Positions 1-8,353 of a stretch of 64,000 bases of DNA are shown here, piece by piece. Where the stretch lies: contig JASFYQ010000017.1 of assembly GCA_045047105.1 (NCBI GenBank), positions 1-64,000 on the forward strand, given 5' to 3'. The DNA comes from JADGAU01 sp045047105 (GTDB lineage: Bacteria > Pseudomonadota > Gammaproteobacteria > GRL18). Within the stretch, counting starts at the first letter, position 1. The number at the start of each line of letters is the position of its first letter. Position numbers and translations under genes: made by a program. The notes under the pieces were generated by a model. It made no database searches, was not told the DNA's origin, and saw only the letters and a list, made by a program, of their open reading frames with translations.

Positions 1-22
1 TGATATATATTCCAAAAAAAAC

Positions 23-2263
23 TCACTTAACAGGCAAATGAATAGTAAATTTGGTGCCTTTATTAACTTCGCTTTCTACCTCAATAGAACCATTGTGATT
101 GTGAATAATTTCATAACTCAGGTATAAACCCAAACCTGTGCCATGCCCTACTGGCTTAGTAGTAAAAAACGGGTCAAACAAACGTTTAATATTTTCTGCT
201 TTTATGCCTTTGCCTGTATCTGAAAACTCCAATATTACTTTATCATCCTTATATTGGGTAACAATATTAATCTCACCTCGCTCGTCCATTGCCTGGGCAG
301 CATTAACTAATAAATTAGTAAAAACCTGATTCATTTGATTAATATTACAACTTACTTTAGGTAAATCACCTAATGATATATTTACATCCGCTTTATATTT
401 CAGCTCATTCCAGACCACTTTTAAAGTAAGTTCAATTGCCTCATTAATATCATTTTCCGCAATTTCTCCCTCATCTGCATGTGCAAAAGCAGTCATGCCT
501 TTAACAATAGTTTTAACCCGATTGGTGCCCTCTCTGGTATCTTCCATAAGCTCTGGAATATCTTCTAAAATAAACTCCAGATCCACTTTTTCTTTAAATG
601 CTTTAATATTTTTTAATAATAATTGTAGTTGCTCTTCCTGGCCCTCGGTACAAACATTTTCCAGTTTATGATAATCATTAAATAACTTTATAAAAGAAAC
701 CAGATATTCATCCAGAGTGGATAAATTACTGGCAATAAACCCCACAGGATTATTTATTTCATGGGCTATGCCAGCAGTAAGCTGACCAATAGAAGCCATT
801 TTTTCTGATTGTAATAATTGTTTGAAGGTCTCTTCCAAACGTTGCTTTGCTTGCTGCAAACTGGCGGTACGCTCTTTGACTTTAGACTCAAGATTTCGCT
901 CACGTTTTGCAAATTGTAAATGGGTATTTATTCTGGCTTTAAGCTCCGCATAATTAAACGGTTTTTTAAGATAATCTACAGCTCCCATATGTAAAATTTG
1001 AGAAATAGTATTACTTTCTATTAAAGTCGAAATAACCAGAACTGGAGGAGAATATTGCACCGAGCGCAACTGGATACTTTTAAGCACATCAAAACCAGAG
1101 ATATCAGGCATCATCAGTTCAAGCAATACCAAATCCACTCGGCAACTATCGAGAATATCCAAACATTGATGACCATTTTCAGCCTCAATAATATTATAAT
1201 TAGCAGATAAAAACCGCTTTGCTACCATGCGATTGGCTTTATTATTATCCACAATAAGAACAACTGGGTTTTGCTTATCAATTACTATGGGAGGACTCTT
1301 TTCTATTGATTTATGATAACTCACTGTTAATTCTAACTCGCTTTGGACGTGATCACCCATTTTTATAGCGGCTAGAGCATTTACAGTGTCATCCTTTATA
1401 TGCTCCCACTGATTTAATAAAACATCTGCAGAAACCTTTTTATCAGATGGTAAAATTACTGTAAAACAACTACCCACACCCACTTTACTATCCAGATGCA
1501 TTACGCCATTTAATTGCTCAACATAATGTTTAACCATAGCCAGCCCCATACCTGCACCTTTATTATAGATGCGACTTTCATAATCAAAACCCTGTTCAAA
1601 ACACTCAAATATTTTTTCTTGAAATTCTAGAGGAATACCTGGCCCTGTATCATAAAGTGATACTGCAACCCCAATATCACCAAGTGCTTTGGCAGTAAAT
1701 TCAATCTGTCCTTGTTCAGTAAAGTTAATGGCATTGTCCAATAACTTAGAAAAAATTTGTAAAATTAATTCTACATCACTTTTTAAATTTAGATTCTCTT
1801 CTATGTGGATAATTGCAGTCAGTTTTTTATCTGATATTTTTGCTGCATAAGCAAAGAATAATTCATGTAATAGAGGGCTGAGTTGAATCACTTCTTCACT
1901 GCAAAAATATTGCATTTGCTGGTTAACCAAAAGCAGCTGGTTTATCAATACCTGTAAGCGTTTACTGGAACTATGGAAAACATCAATAGGTTGTTGTAGT
2001 TTTTTATCTAACTTGCCAAAGGCTCCATCTTGAAGTGCAAGGCTAAAACTCAGCATACTATTAAGAGGAGTATTCATTGCATGGCTGATTTTTATCAGAA
2101 ACCGATCCATCATATCTGCCTGCTCTTGAAGTTTTTGATTCTGTTGCTCAATAGCGCGATACGAAACCTTTAGCTCATCAAAAGTACAAGTCTGTAAATC
2201 CACATTATGTAATTGACTGATTTTGCTTTCCTGTGAGGGTATGAATTTGTGTGACTTAGCCAT
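23..2263 (-). CDS. Double histidine kinase with central degenerate receiver
   Basis: Cytoplasmic signalling kinase of 746 residues with no membrane segment. Order seen: coiled coil (30-55), a first HisKA-like H-box around His61 (SHAMNTPLN), a first HATPase (N-box near 171-180, G-boxes DTGPGI at 205 and GAGMGLAMV at 236), a receiver (333-450), a coiled coil (455-490), a second HisKA with His501 (HEINNPVGF) and a second HATPase (DTGKGI, then GTGLGLYLS) ending at the C-terminus. The receiver has Glu382 where the phospho-Asp should be (LLELMMPD) and Asn340 in the acidic pocket; Lys434 is kept. The ATG is preceded by GGAG at good distance. It is divergent from the regulator-kinase-phosphodiesterase genes that follow, which are its likely partners. 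Input signal unknown. Confidence 0.9.
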   Translation of the reverse strand: MAKSHKFIPSQESKISQLHNVDLQTCTFDELKVSYRAIEQQNQKLQEQADMMDRFLIKISHAMNTPLNSMLSFSLALQDGAFGKLDKKLQQPIDVFHSSSKRLQVLINQLLLVNQQMQYFCSEEVIQLSPLLHELFFAYAAKISDKKLTAIIHIEENLNLKSDVELILQIFSKLLDNAINFTEQGQIEFTAKALGDIGVAVSLYDTGPGIPLEFQEKIFECFEQGFDYESRIYNKGAGMGLAMVKHYVEQLNGVMHLDSKVGVGSCFTVILPSDKKVSADVLLNQWEHIKDDTVNALAAIKMGDHVQSELELTVSYHKSIEKSPPIVIDKQNPVVLIVDNNKANRMVAKRFLSANYNIIEAENGHQCLDILDSCRVDLVLLELMMPDISGFDVLKSIQLRSVQYSPPVLVISTLIESNTISQILHMGAVDYLKKPFNYAELKARINTHLQFAKRERNLESKVKERTASLQQAKQRLEETFKQLLQSEKMASIGQLTAGIAHEINNPVGFIASNLSTLDEYLVSFIKLFNDYHKLENVCTEGQEEQLQLLLKNIKAFKEKVDLEFILEDIPELMEDTREGTNRVKTIVKGMTAFAHADEGEIAENDINEAIELTLKVVWNELKYKADVNISLGDLPKVSCNINQMNQVFTNLLVNAAQAMDERGEINIVTQYKDDKVILEFSDTGKGIKAENIKRLFDPFFTTKPVGHGTGLGLYLSYEIIHNHNGSIEVESEVNKGTKFTIHLPVK

Positions 2264-2489
2264 TTATTTCTCCAGAGCAAAGACTCTTATTTATGCAAAA
2301 CCAGTAGTTTAAACTTATTAAAATATTATCCCGAATTGTCATTATATCCACTTTAATCAAAAGCAGCCATAAATTGAAATGCCTCGCTGCATTTCCAAGT
2401 TTAATGGGTATAGACTGGGAATAACTTATCCAATAGGAGTCTAAAAATAACTCCTGCAATGTAAATTTTTCTTGGGATTTTTGTGCAAT

Positions 2490-2530
2490 TTGCCTTTCCA
2501 GAATATTATGATACAATGACATAAATGTCA
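2490..2530 (+). promoter_or_regulatory. Putative promoter with palindromic operator
   Basis: The 340-base gap between the divergent kinase genes holds a sigma70-like pair TTGCCT (2490-2495) and TACAAT (2512-2517), 16 bases apart, reading right. A perfect inverted repeat TGACATAAATGTCA (2517-2530) covers the expected start point. A hairpin follows at 2560-2582 (GCAG-T6 / A5-GCTGC, loop ACT), ending six bases before the Shine-Dalgarno of the next gene. Assignment is by eye; the palindrome is certain, its role as an operator is inferred. Confidence 0.4.
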
Positions 2531-2602
2531 AATAGGACATTTAGGGCGCTTAGAGTATTGCAGTTTTTTACTAAAAAGCTGCAAATCAAAGGAGGTTATT
2601 TT

Positions 2603-3172
2603 TTGCAAACATTAACAACAGGTGAAGTTGCTAAATACTGTGGAGTAAACTTACGTACAGTTATTCGCTGGATTGATAAAGGGCATCTAAAATCGTTTAA
2701 ATTACCTGGGCGGGGGAATAATCGTATTTTGCTGCTGGAATTCCTAAGTTTTATGAATCAATACGGTATTCCCATACCAGAAGATTTTCGCAGTTATACT
2801 CGCAAGATTTTGATTGTGGATGATGAAAAAGCCATGGCAAATAGTATTCAACGTAGCCTTCGAGTTGCTGGTTATGAAACTGCATTAGCCTTTGATGGTT
2901 TTCAGGCAGGTGAAACCATTAACTCCTTTGTACCTGCACTAATGACTTTGGATTTACAAATGCCAGGTGTAGATGGTTTAAAAGTTATTAAATATGTTCG
3001 AGAAAAAGCCCACCTTTCACGATTAAATATTTTGGTTATTTCAGGCCTTTCTGAAGAACATTTAAACAGAGCTGTTGAAGCAGGTGCCAATGACACTCTA
3101 AGCAAACCCTTTGAAACTGAGATTTTACTTGAAAAAGTCGATACATTATTAAAACAGGAAAAACAACTATGA
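2603..3172 (+). CDS. MerR/excisionase-type HTH plus receiver response regulator
   Basis: Response regulator with inverted domain order: an N-terminal helix-turn-helix of the MerR/excisionase type (LTTGEVAKYCGVNLRTVIRW) followed by a receiver. The receiver keeps its acidic pair (LIVDDE), the phospho-Asp in LMTLDLQMPG and the Lys in SKPF, so it should be phosphorylated. I place the start at TTG 2603 because AAAGGAGG (2588-2595) lies seven bases upstream; a longer reading from ATG 2525 has no ribosome site and adds 26 unlike residues. The stop overlaps the next kinase gene by four bases (ATGA), so they are translationally coupled and probably cognate. DNA targets unknown; the palindrome at its own promoter is a candidate. 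Confidence 0.85.
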   Translation: MQTLTTGEVAKYCGVNLRTVIRWIDKGHLKSFKLPGRGNNRILLLEFLSFMNQYGIPIPEDFRSYTRKILIVDDEKAMANSIQRSLRVAGYETALAFDGFQAGETINSFVPALMTLDLQMPGVDGLKVIKYVREKAHLSRLNILVISGLSEEHLNRAVEAGANDTLSKPFETEILLEKVDTLLKQEKQL

Positions 3173-4023
3173 ACTCTAGTACACAATCAGAGCAATTACA
3201 GCAACAACTGGATGAAATAAAACAACACCTACTCCAGTCACAAAAAATGATCACTCTGGGAAGTATGACTACAGATATTGTACATGAGTTAAACAACCCC
3301 ATCGGTTATATAAAAAATAATCTGCTTGCCCTGCAAGATTATATGAATACCTTATTACCTGTTATTTCCACCTGTCTGGACTATGCTCATAACGCAAAAA
3401 ATAAGGAACTTAAAAATAGAATCCAATCCATTACCAGTGGTGAGGACATTAATTTTATAATGACTGATATTAAGCCACTACTTGAAGATGCAGTTAAAGG
3501 CAGTGGTGACCTAAGTAATATTATTACTCCTTTAAAACAAATAGCGCAAACTGACAATGCTAATGGACAATTATTTGACCTTAATCTATGCATTAGAAAT
3601 ACCTTACAAATTGTAAAAAATGAACTAAAATATAAAACAACGGTACAACAAAATCTTGAGCCTATTCCACTGGTACAGGGTTCTCCCAAAGAAATAAATC
3701 AAGTAATTATGAATATATTGCTTAATGCAGTACAGGCAATTAGCGAGACAGGTGAAATATCAATTAGCACCCACACATCATCTGATACAGTAATTTTACG
3801 CATCAGTGATACTGGTAGAGGCATTGCTAAAAAAGATCAAAAGAAAATTTTTAATCCCTTTTTTACTACTCACAAAAATAATACAGGCCTGGGATTATAC
3901 ATCTGTAATGAAATTATTCAGGCCCATCAGGGTTGTATTAAAGTAGAAAGTGAAGTTGCTTCAGGAACAACTTTTATCATAAGCCTGCCTTTAGCAAAAG
4001 CTGAAACAGATCCTGTAGTATAA
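3169..4023 (+). CDS. Soluble sensor histidine kinase
   Basis: Kinase of 284 residues with no membrane segment: a short N-terminal coiled coil (5-27), a HisKA box with His39 (VHELNNPIGYI) and a C-terminal HATPase with N-box (NQVIMNILLNAVQAI), DTGRGI and NTGLGLYIC G-boxes. It resembles the second kinase module of the 746-residue protein at the start of the window (same HExNNP box, same PFFTT stretch), which suggests duplication. There is no sensor domain, so the signal must come from a partner. It is coupled by a four-base overlap to the HTH-receiver regulator, its likely phosphorylation target. Its last codons run into a 14-bp tandem repeat. Confidence 0.88.
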   Translation: MNSSTQSEQLQQQLDEIKQHLLQSQKMITLGSMTTDIVHELNNPIGYIKNNLLALQDYMNTLLPVISTCLDYAHNAKNKELKNRIQSITSGEDINFIMTDIKPLLEDAVKGSGDLSNIITPLKQIAQTDNANGQLFDLNLCIRNTLQIVKNELKYKTTVQQNLEPIPLVQGSPKEINQVIMNILLNAVQAISETGEISISTHTSSDTVILRISDTGRGIAKKDQKKIFNPFFTTHKNNTGLGLYICNEIIQAHQGCIKVESEVASGTTFIISLPLAKAETDPVV

Positions 4024-4106
4024 AGTCTGTAATATCAAGCCTGTAATATCAAGCCTGTAATATTAAGCCTGTAATATCAAGCCTGTAGTATCAAGCCTGT
4101 AGTATA
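4009..4106. repeat. 14-bp tandem repeat, six to seven copies
   Basis: Six head-to-tail copies of AAGCCTGTAATATC-like units (4023-4036, 4037-4050, 4051-4064, 4065-4078, 4079-4092, 4093-4106) with small substitutions (GTAGTAT in the last two), plus a degenerate seventh unit at 4009-4022 that includes the last kinase codons and its stop codon. The unit length is not a multiple of three, so it lies between genes by design or by slippage. It ends about 20 bases before the start of the HD-GYP gene. Confidence 0.9.
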
Positions 4107-4126
4107 AAACATACTGGAGAATTTAA

Positions 4127-5839
4127 ATGAGTAATACACATAGTGGTGGTGCAATAAATGATGACAGTGTAAAAAATAGCTGTATTACCCATCCTGAACA
4201 GCAAATTAACATCTTAATAGTTGATGATGAAGCGGCTGTATTATATTCTTTAAAACGGCTTTTTAGAGATCCTCCATATCAAGTTCATACTGCTTTAACG
4301 GGTGAAAAAGCATTACAACTCTTGACTGAAATAAATGTGGATGTGCTTATCTCAGATATGAGCATGCAACATATGAGTGGTGAAGATCTGCTTTTAGAGG
4401 TTGGAGCTCTTTATCCCGAAATTAAAATTATTATTCTAAGTGGAGCAGCAGAGCCAGAAAGTATTTTTACTCTGTTTAACCAGGCCCTTGTATATAATTA
4501 TGTAAAAAAACCCTGGAATGATAATGAACTTAAACAAATAGTAGAAAATGCAGCAAAAAAACGTTATCAGGAGTATATAACAAAAATTGAGAATACGGAC
4601 TTACAACAACTACATAAAACTAATGAAGAATTAAGAAAAACACTGGAAGATCAGGTTGACCATCACTCTTCAAAATTACTTAAAACCCAACAATCACTAC
4701 AAGATGCCTACGAAAGAATGCAGCAGAGTTATATCGGTATCGTAAAAATGCTATCCTACTATAGTTCTTTATCTGCACCAACTCTTGGCAATCATGGTGA
4801 ACGCATAGCAAAACTGGCAGTAAATTTTGCCAAATATATTCAACTGGATAACAATGCCATAAGAGAAATTGAAACAGCCGCATTTTTACATGATATTGGC
4901 CTGGCTATTATTGATAATGAAATTCTATCTAAGCCCTATGCCAGCCGCACTCCAGAAGAGAAAAAACAAATAGAACAGCATGCTATATTAGGAGAAAGTA
5001 CCCTGATGAGTTTGCCTGCAATGCATAGCGAGGCAAAAATTATTCGCCATCACCATGAGTTATACAATGGCCAGGGTTATCCTGATAAACTAATAGGAAA
5101 AAATATTCCTCTGGGTTCCCGCATTATTCTTCTGGCAAATGATTATGATGATATGATTTCTGGTACCAGTATGGATTGCCCACTGAGTAAAACAGAAGCG
5201 GTTAGATTAATAAAAAAATTCTCAAAATTGCGTTATGACCCTGATTATTGTGAAGATTTTTGTCAGATGATACTAACTGGAACTAATCCTTCCAGTTATA
5301 AAAATGGTATTATTCAATCATTAAAATCAGAGCAACTTACACCTGGAATGCAGCTACATGAAAATTTATTAAGCCAAAGTGGCATGTTACTGCTTACCGC
5401 TGGACATAAATTATCAGCACATTCTATTAGCAGTATCCAACGCATGGAGAAAAGTGAAAACCAGTATTATACCTTTTATATTGATGTAGAAAACCCACAA
5501 AAAATAGCCGATCCTTTTTTAGATGGCCAAGAAATAATCCCTGATAATAAACAGCCAAATGAAGATAACCAGGCACAATTAGAGCAGCAAATAACAATTA
5601 ATAAAACTATAGATGAAGCACCAGAAGTAGATACTAAAAAGCCAGCCGCCGCCCAAGTAGTTGATGATAAAAATCAGGAGACGGAAATACTGGATATTGA
5701 AACGCTAGAGACTAAAACCATAGATGAGCCAAAATCAATGGATCAAGAGCAAAATATTAACGCGAATAAAGTAATTGAACAATCAACTGCAGATACAACA
5801 GTCCAACAACAGTCCAACAACAGCAAAAAAAGCAAATAA
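4127..5839 (+). CDS. Receiver-HD-GYP cyclic-di-GMP phosphodiesterase
   Basis: RpfG-like response regulator of 570 residues. The receiver (28-145) keeps Asp33/34, phospho-Asp77 (LISDMSM) and Lys128. A coiled coil (155-200) links it to an HD-GYP domain (about 205-380) with His223, the His255-Asp256 pair (FLHDIG), His285, and HHELYNGQGYP at 309-319, so metal ligands and GYP signature are present; Asn replaces the usual Asp in the DGxGYP part. The family hydrolyses c-di-GMP. The final 110 residues are an unusual Gln/Asn/Glu-rich, probably disordered tail. A good GGAG precedes the ATG. The gene follows the kinase pair in the same direction after the 14-bp repeats, so it may be a second output of that system. 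Confidence 0.9.
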   Translation: MSNTHSGGAINDDSVKNSCITHPEQQINILIVDDEAAVLYSLKRLFRDPPYQVHTALTGEKALQLLTEINVDVLISDMSMQHMSGEDLLLEVGALYPEIKIIILSGAAEPESIFTLFNQALVYNYVKKPWNDNELKQIVENAAKKRYQEYITKIENTDLQQLHKTNEELRKTLEDQVDHHSSKLLKTQQSLQDAYERMQQSYIGIVKMLSYYSSLSAPTLGNHGERIAKLAVNFAKYIQLDNNAIREIETAAFLHDIGLAIIDNEILSKPYASRTPEEKKQIEQHAILGESTLMSLPAMHSEAKIIRHHHELYNGQGYPDKLIGKNIPLGSRIILLANDYDDMISGTSMDCPLSKTEAVRLIKKFSKLRYDPDYCEDFCQMILTGTNPSSYKNGIIQSLKSEQLTPGMQLHENLLSQSGMLLLTAGHKLSAHSISSIQRMEKSENQYYTFYIDVENPQKIADPFLDGQEIIPDNKQPNEDNQAQLEQQITINKTIDEAPEVDTKKPAAAQVVDDKNQETEILDIETLETKTIDEPKSMDQEQNINANKVIEQSTADTTVQQQSNNSKKSK

Positions 5840-5848
5840 TTAAATAAC

Positions 5849-6955
5849 TTAATAGCCTATACGTTCCAAATAACTATCATCCAGCTCATCTAAAGCCACA
5901 TGTACTGCGCTAAGTGGAGTAAAGCAGGTATCTTCTGATTGCAAAGGATAATGGTGCAATGCTACTGCTTCAACAATTTCATCAGAGAAGCCCCATAGCT
6001 TTAATAAATATGCTCCTACCCAGCCATGATGAACACCAAATAACTGTTGTTCCAGCTCACATAGTTCAATACCTGTTTGCTCAGCAAATAATTTATCCAT
6101 ATCTGACTCCGCCTCAGCTTGCTCTACCAGTACCAGGCGCCCAATATCATGTAAAAGTCCCGCTAAAAAAGCAGACTCTTGTATTTTTCTACTCTGCTTA
6201 GAATTAAGAGCAGTTTCTTTTGCTAACTGGGCAGTTTGTATACTGTCCCGATACATTGCCTTTTGCCATGGCTCTGGTTCAGGCTGGTCTTGCAGTTTTC
6301 CAATCAATTCGTAGTGTAAGATCAGGCCTTTAATAATTTCAACGCCTAATAAGGTAACCGCTCGTTCTAAGTCATTAATTGGTTGGGGGATGCCAAAAAA
6401 AGCACTATTGGTAAGCTGGAGTATTTTACTAACCAGCACCATATCTTGCTGTAACAGGTTACTAATATCTCTGGCAGTAATACTATTGTCTTCTGCCCGT
6501 AGCGCTTCTGTTAACGAGCGATAAGATTTAGGCGCAGGAGGCAGAGCATTAAGTTGGCCTAATTTACTCAGTAGTTTTTCACTTAGCCCCATCTGTTGTA
6601 AACCTTCTGCACGCTCAATTAGCTCTACAATGGCGCGAGATTCAAACGGTTTGGCAATAAAAAGGTGGGCATATAACGATGCTTTAAGCGATTGTTCTTG
6701 CTCACTATAACCTGAAAGAATAACCCGTAATGCCCCTGGACTATACTTTTGAGCTTCAGATAAAACATAACAACCATCTTTTTCTGGCATTTTCATATCA
6801 GAAACGATCAGTTGATACGTTTTGGTTTTAAACAGTTCAATAGCCTCAAGTGAATCACTAACAAATTCAATTTGATGCTGTTTAGAGAGATGCCTTAAAA
6901 TACGTTTAAAAGAACGTAAGATAGCAACTTCATCATCAATAAATATAATATTCAT
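5849..6955 (-). CDS. Receiver-HDOD signalling protein
   Basis: 368 residues: an N-terminal receiver (FIDDE acidic pair, phospho-Asp in LIVSDMKMP, Lys in IAKPF) followed by an HDOD domain (LNALPPAPKSYRSL, then LQQDMVLVSKILQLTNSAFFG and the GVEIIKGL helix). An HD pair survives in GLLHDIGRLVL, but HDOD proteins are generally regarded as non-catalytic adaptors that act in c-di-GMP, motility or stress networks. The gene converges on the HD-GYP gene with a nine-base gap. It carries no clear Shine-Dalgarno. Function is inferred from domains and neighbours only. Confidence 0.88.
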   Translation of the reverse strand: MNIIFIDDEVAILRSFKRILRHLSKQHQIEFVSDSLEAIELFKTKTYQLIVSDMKMPEKDGCYVLSEAQKYSPGALRVILSGYSEQEQSLKASLYAHLFIAKPFESRAIVELIERAEGLQQMGLSEKLLSKLGQLNALPPAPKSYRSLTEALRAEDNSITARDISNLLQQDMVLVSKILQLTNSAFFGIPQPINDLERAVTLLGVEIIKGLILHYELIGKLQDQPEPEPWQKAMYRDSIQTAQLAKETALNSKQSRKIQESAFLAGLLHDIGRLVLVEQAEAESDMDKLFAEQTGIELCELEQQLFGVHHGWVGAYLLKLWGFSDEIVEAVALHHYPLQSEDTCFTPLSAVHVALDELDDSYLERIGY

Positions 6956-6971
6956 ATAAAAAAACCAAAAA

Positions 6972-8162
6972 TTATAATACGGAGCTTAACTCAGCCTCAG
7001 TTTTTTCCAAAGCTTTAAGTTTAAACATAAAGACCGTACCCACTGCCATCATTGCTGCAGCCATATATAAGCCATCACTATAACTGCCACCATTTTCGGC
7101 TAACATGCCTGTAATCAGAGGAGCCAGAATTTGAGCAATGCCATAGGTAATAGTCATCTTGCCCATCATTTTAGCAGGTCGAGTAGGATAGTATCGCCCT
7201 GCCATGGTTAATACCAGGCTCACAATGCCAATAAATGTTCCACCAAAAAGAATAGAACCAAGTAGTGCCATCAATAAACTAGGCTCTATTACTGGCAATA
7301 ATATTCCTACAATTTGTACCATACAGGCGTAGATTAGAGCATTTATATTACCAAATCGACGAGCAATAAAATCCCAAATAATACAGGCAGGTGCAGCAGC
7401 AAGACCTAATACCATAAACGTCCAGGATCCTTTGCCTTGTAAACCAGGGAGCTGATCTACAATTGCTACAATAAATGTAGCACTGATAACATAGCCCACT
7501 CCCGCGCAAAAATATGCAGCCATAAATAATTGCATAAATGCTCTGCTGGGTGGTTTATCTATCATTTCTTCACCACTATGTGTGGTAGAGCTGGTGTCTG
7601 GTGGAGGCAACCAGAGCCAGGCAGGAATAAGCAATAAACTACCGATCAGTGTTAACAATAACCACTGTTCACTCCAGTTATAATAATTGCTAAATAACTC
7701 TACAATAATTGCACTAAAGGCAATTCCCAGGCCCAGGCCACTAAAATGAATTCCCAGTTCACTCCTATGACCGTGGCGAATAAGCCAGTTTAAAATCAGA
7801 CCCGAGCCCAACAATAAACCCGCAGCACTGCTCAGGCCAGCAAAAAAACGAAATAATGACCAAAGCCAGACATTAGTAGTTAAGGCCATACCTGCGGTAG
7901 TAAGTACCGCAACAATTAAGCCCATACGGTAGAGGCGATCTTTAATTACCAAATTACTAATTAGTGAGGCGATAATAGCACCACTAAGATAGCCCATATA
8001 ATTAATTGAGGCTAACCAACCTGCCTCTGAAAGCCCTAAACCAGCCTGTTGCTGCATTAATAGCAATAAAGGGGTGTAAGCAAAACGGGCAATACCCAGC
8101 ATCAGTATAAGACTAAGTATTCCAGCACTGAGTACTTTAATTCGTTCTATTTTACTGCTCAT
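6972..8162 (-). CDS. MFS transporter, YbfB/YjiJ-like
   Basis: A 396-residue inner-membrane carrier with about twelve hydrophobic helices. The start (GILSLILMLGIARFAYTPLL, then GLSEAGWLASINYMGYLSGA) matches the YbfB/YjiJ branch of the major facilitator superfamily, whose substrates are mostly unknown. It lies 16 bases beyond the start of the HDOD gene on the same strand, so the two may be co-transcribed, with the carrier first. A GAG lies five bases before the ATG. A 15-bp direct repeat sits 40 bases upstream. Confidence 0.82.
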   Translation of the reverse strand: MSSKIERIKVLSAGILSLILMLGIARFAYTPLLLLMQQQAGLGLSEAGWLASINYMGYLSGAIIASLISNLVIKDRLYRMGLIVAVLTTAGMALTTNVWLWSLFRFFAGLSSAAGLLLGSGLILNWLIRHGHRSELGIHFSGLGLGIAFSAIIVELFSNYYNWSEQWLLLTLIGSLLLIPAWLWLPPPDTSSTTHSGEEMIDKPPSRAFMQLFMAAYFCAGVGYVISATFIVAIVDQLPGLQGKGSWTFMVLGLAAAPACIIWDFIARRFGNINALIYACMVQIVGILLPVIEPSLLMALLGSILFGGTFIGIVSLVLTMAGRYYPTRPAKMMGKMTITYGIAQILAPLITGMLAENGGSYSDGLYMAAAMMAVGTVFMFKLKALEKTEAELSSVL

Positions 8163-8202
8163 AAGTTCTCATTATGGTAAAAAATATTCTGCATTTTGTC
8201 AC

Positions 8203-8232
8203 ACAACGACTTGCCATACAATGACTTGTCAT
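8203..8232. repeat. Tandem 15-bp direct repeat upstream of the MFS gene
   Basis: Two adjacent copies, ACAACGACTTGCCAT (8203-8217) and ACAATGACTTGTCAT (8218-8232), differ at two positions. The second copy contains a perfect inverted repeat ATGACTTGTCAT. It lies in the 190-base divergent gap between the MFS gene and the hydrolase gene and could be an operator; the role is inferred. Confidence 0.55.
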
Positions 8233-8353
8233 ATAACTATAGTAAGAATCAAAAGATATTGTTGATGATCCTCTACCATTTTCTAAACGTTTATGATTAA
8301 AATTTTATAATTTAAACTATTATTTACCATCTGATTTCGGTTACTATTTCCTG

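Noticed and set aside
2256..2540. Minus-strand open frame of 94 codons upstream of the double kinase
   Set aside because: No ribosome site, no family resemblance, covers the promoter region of the divergent regulator, and the kinase has its own good Shine-Dalgarno.
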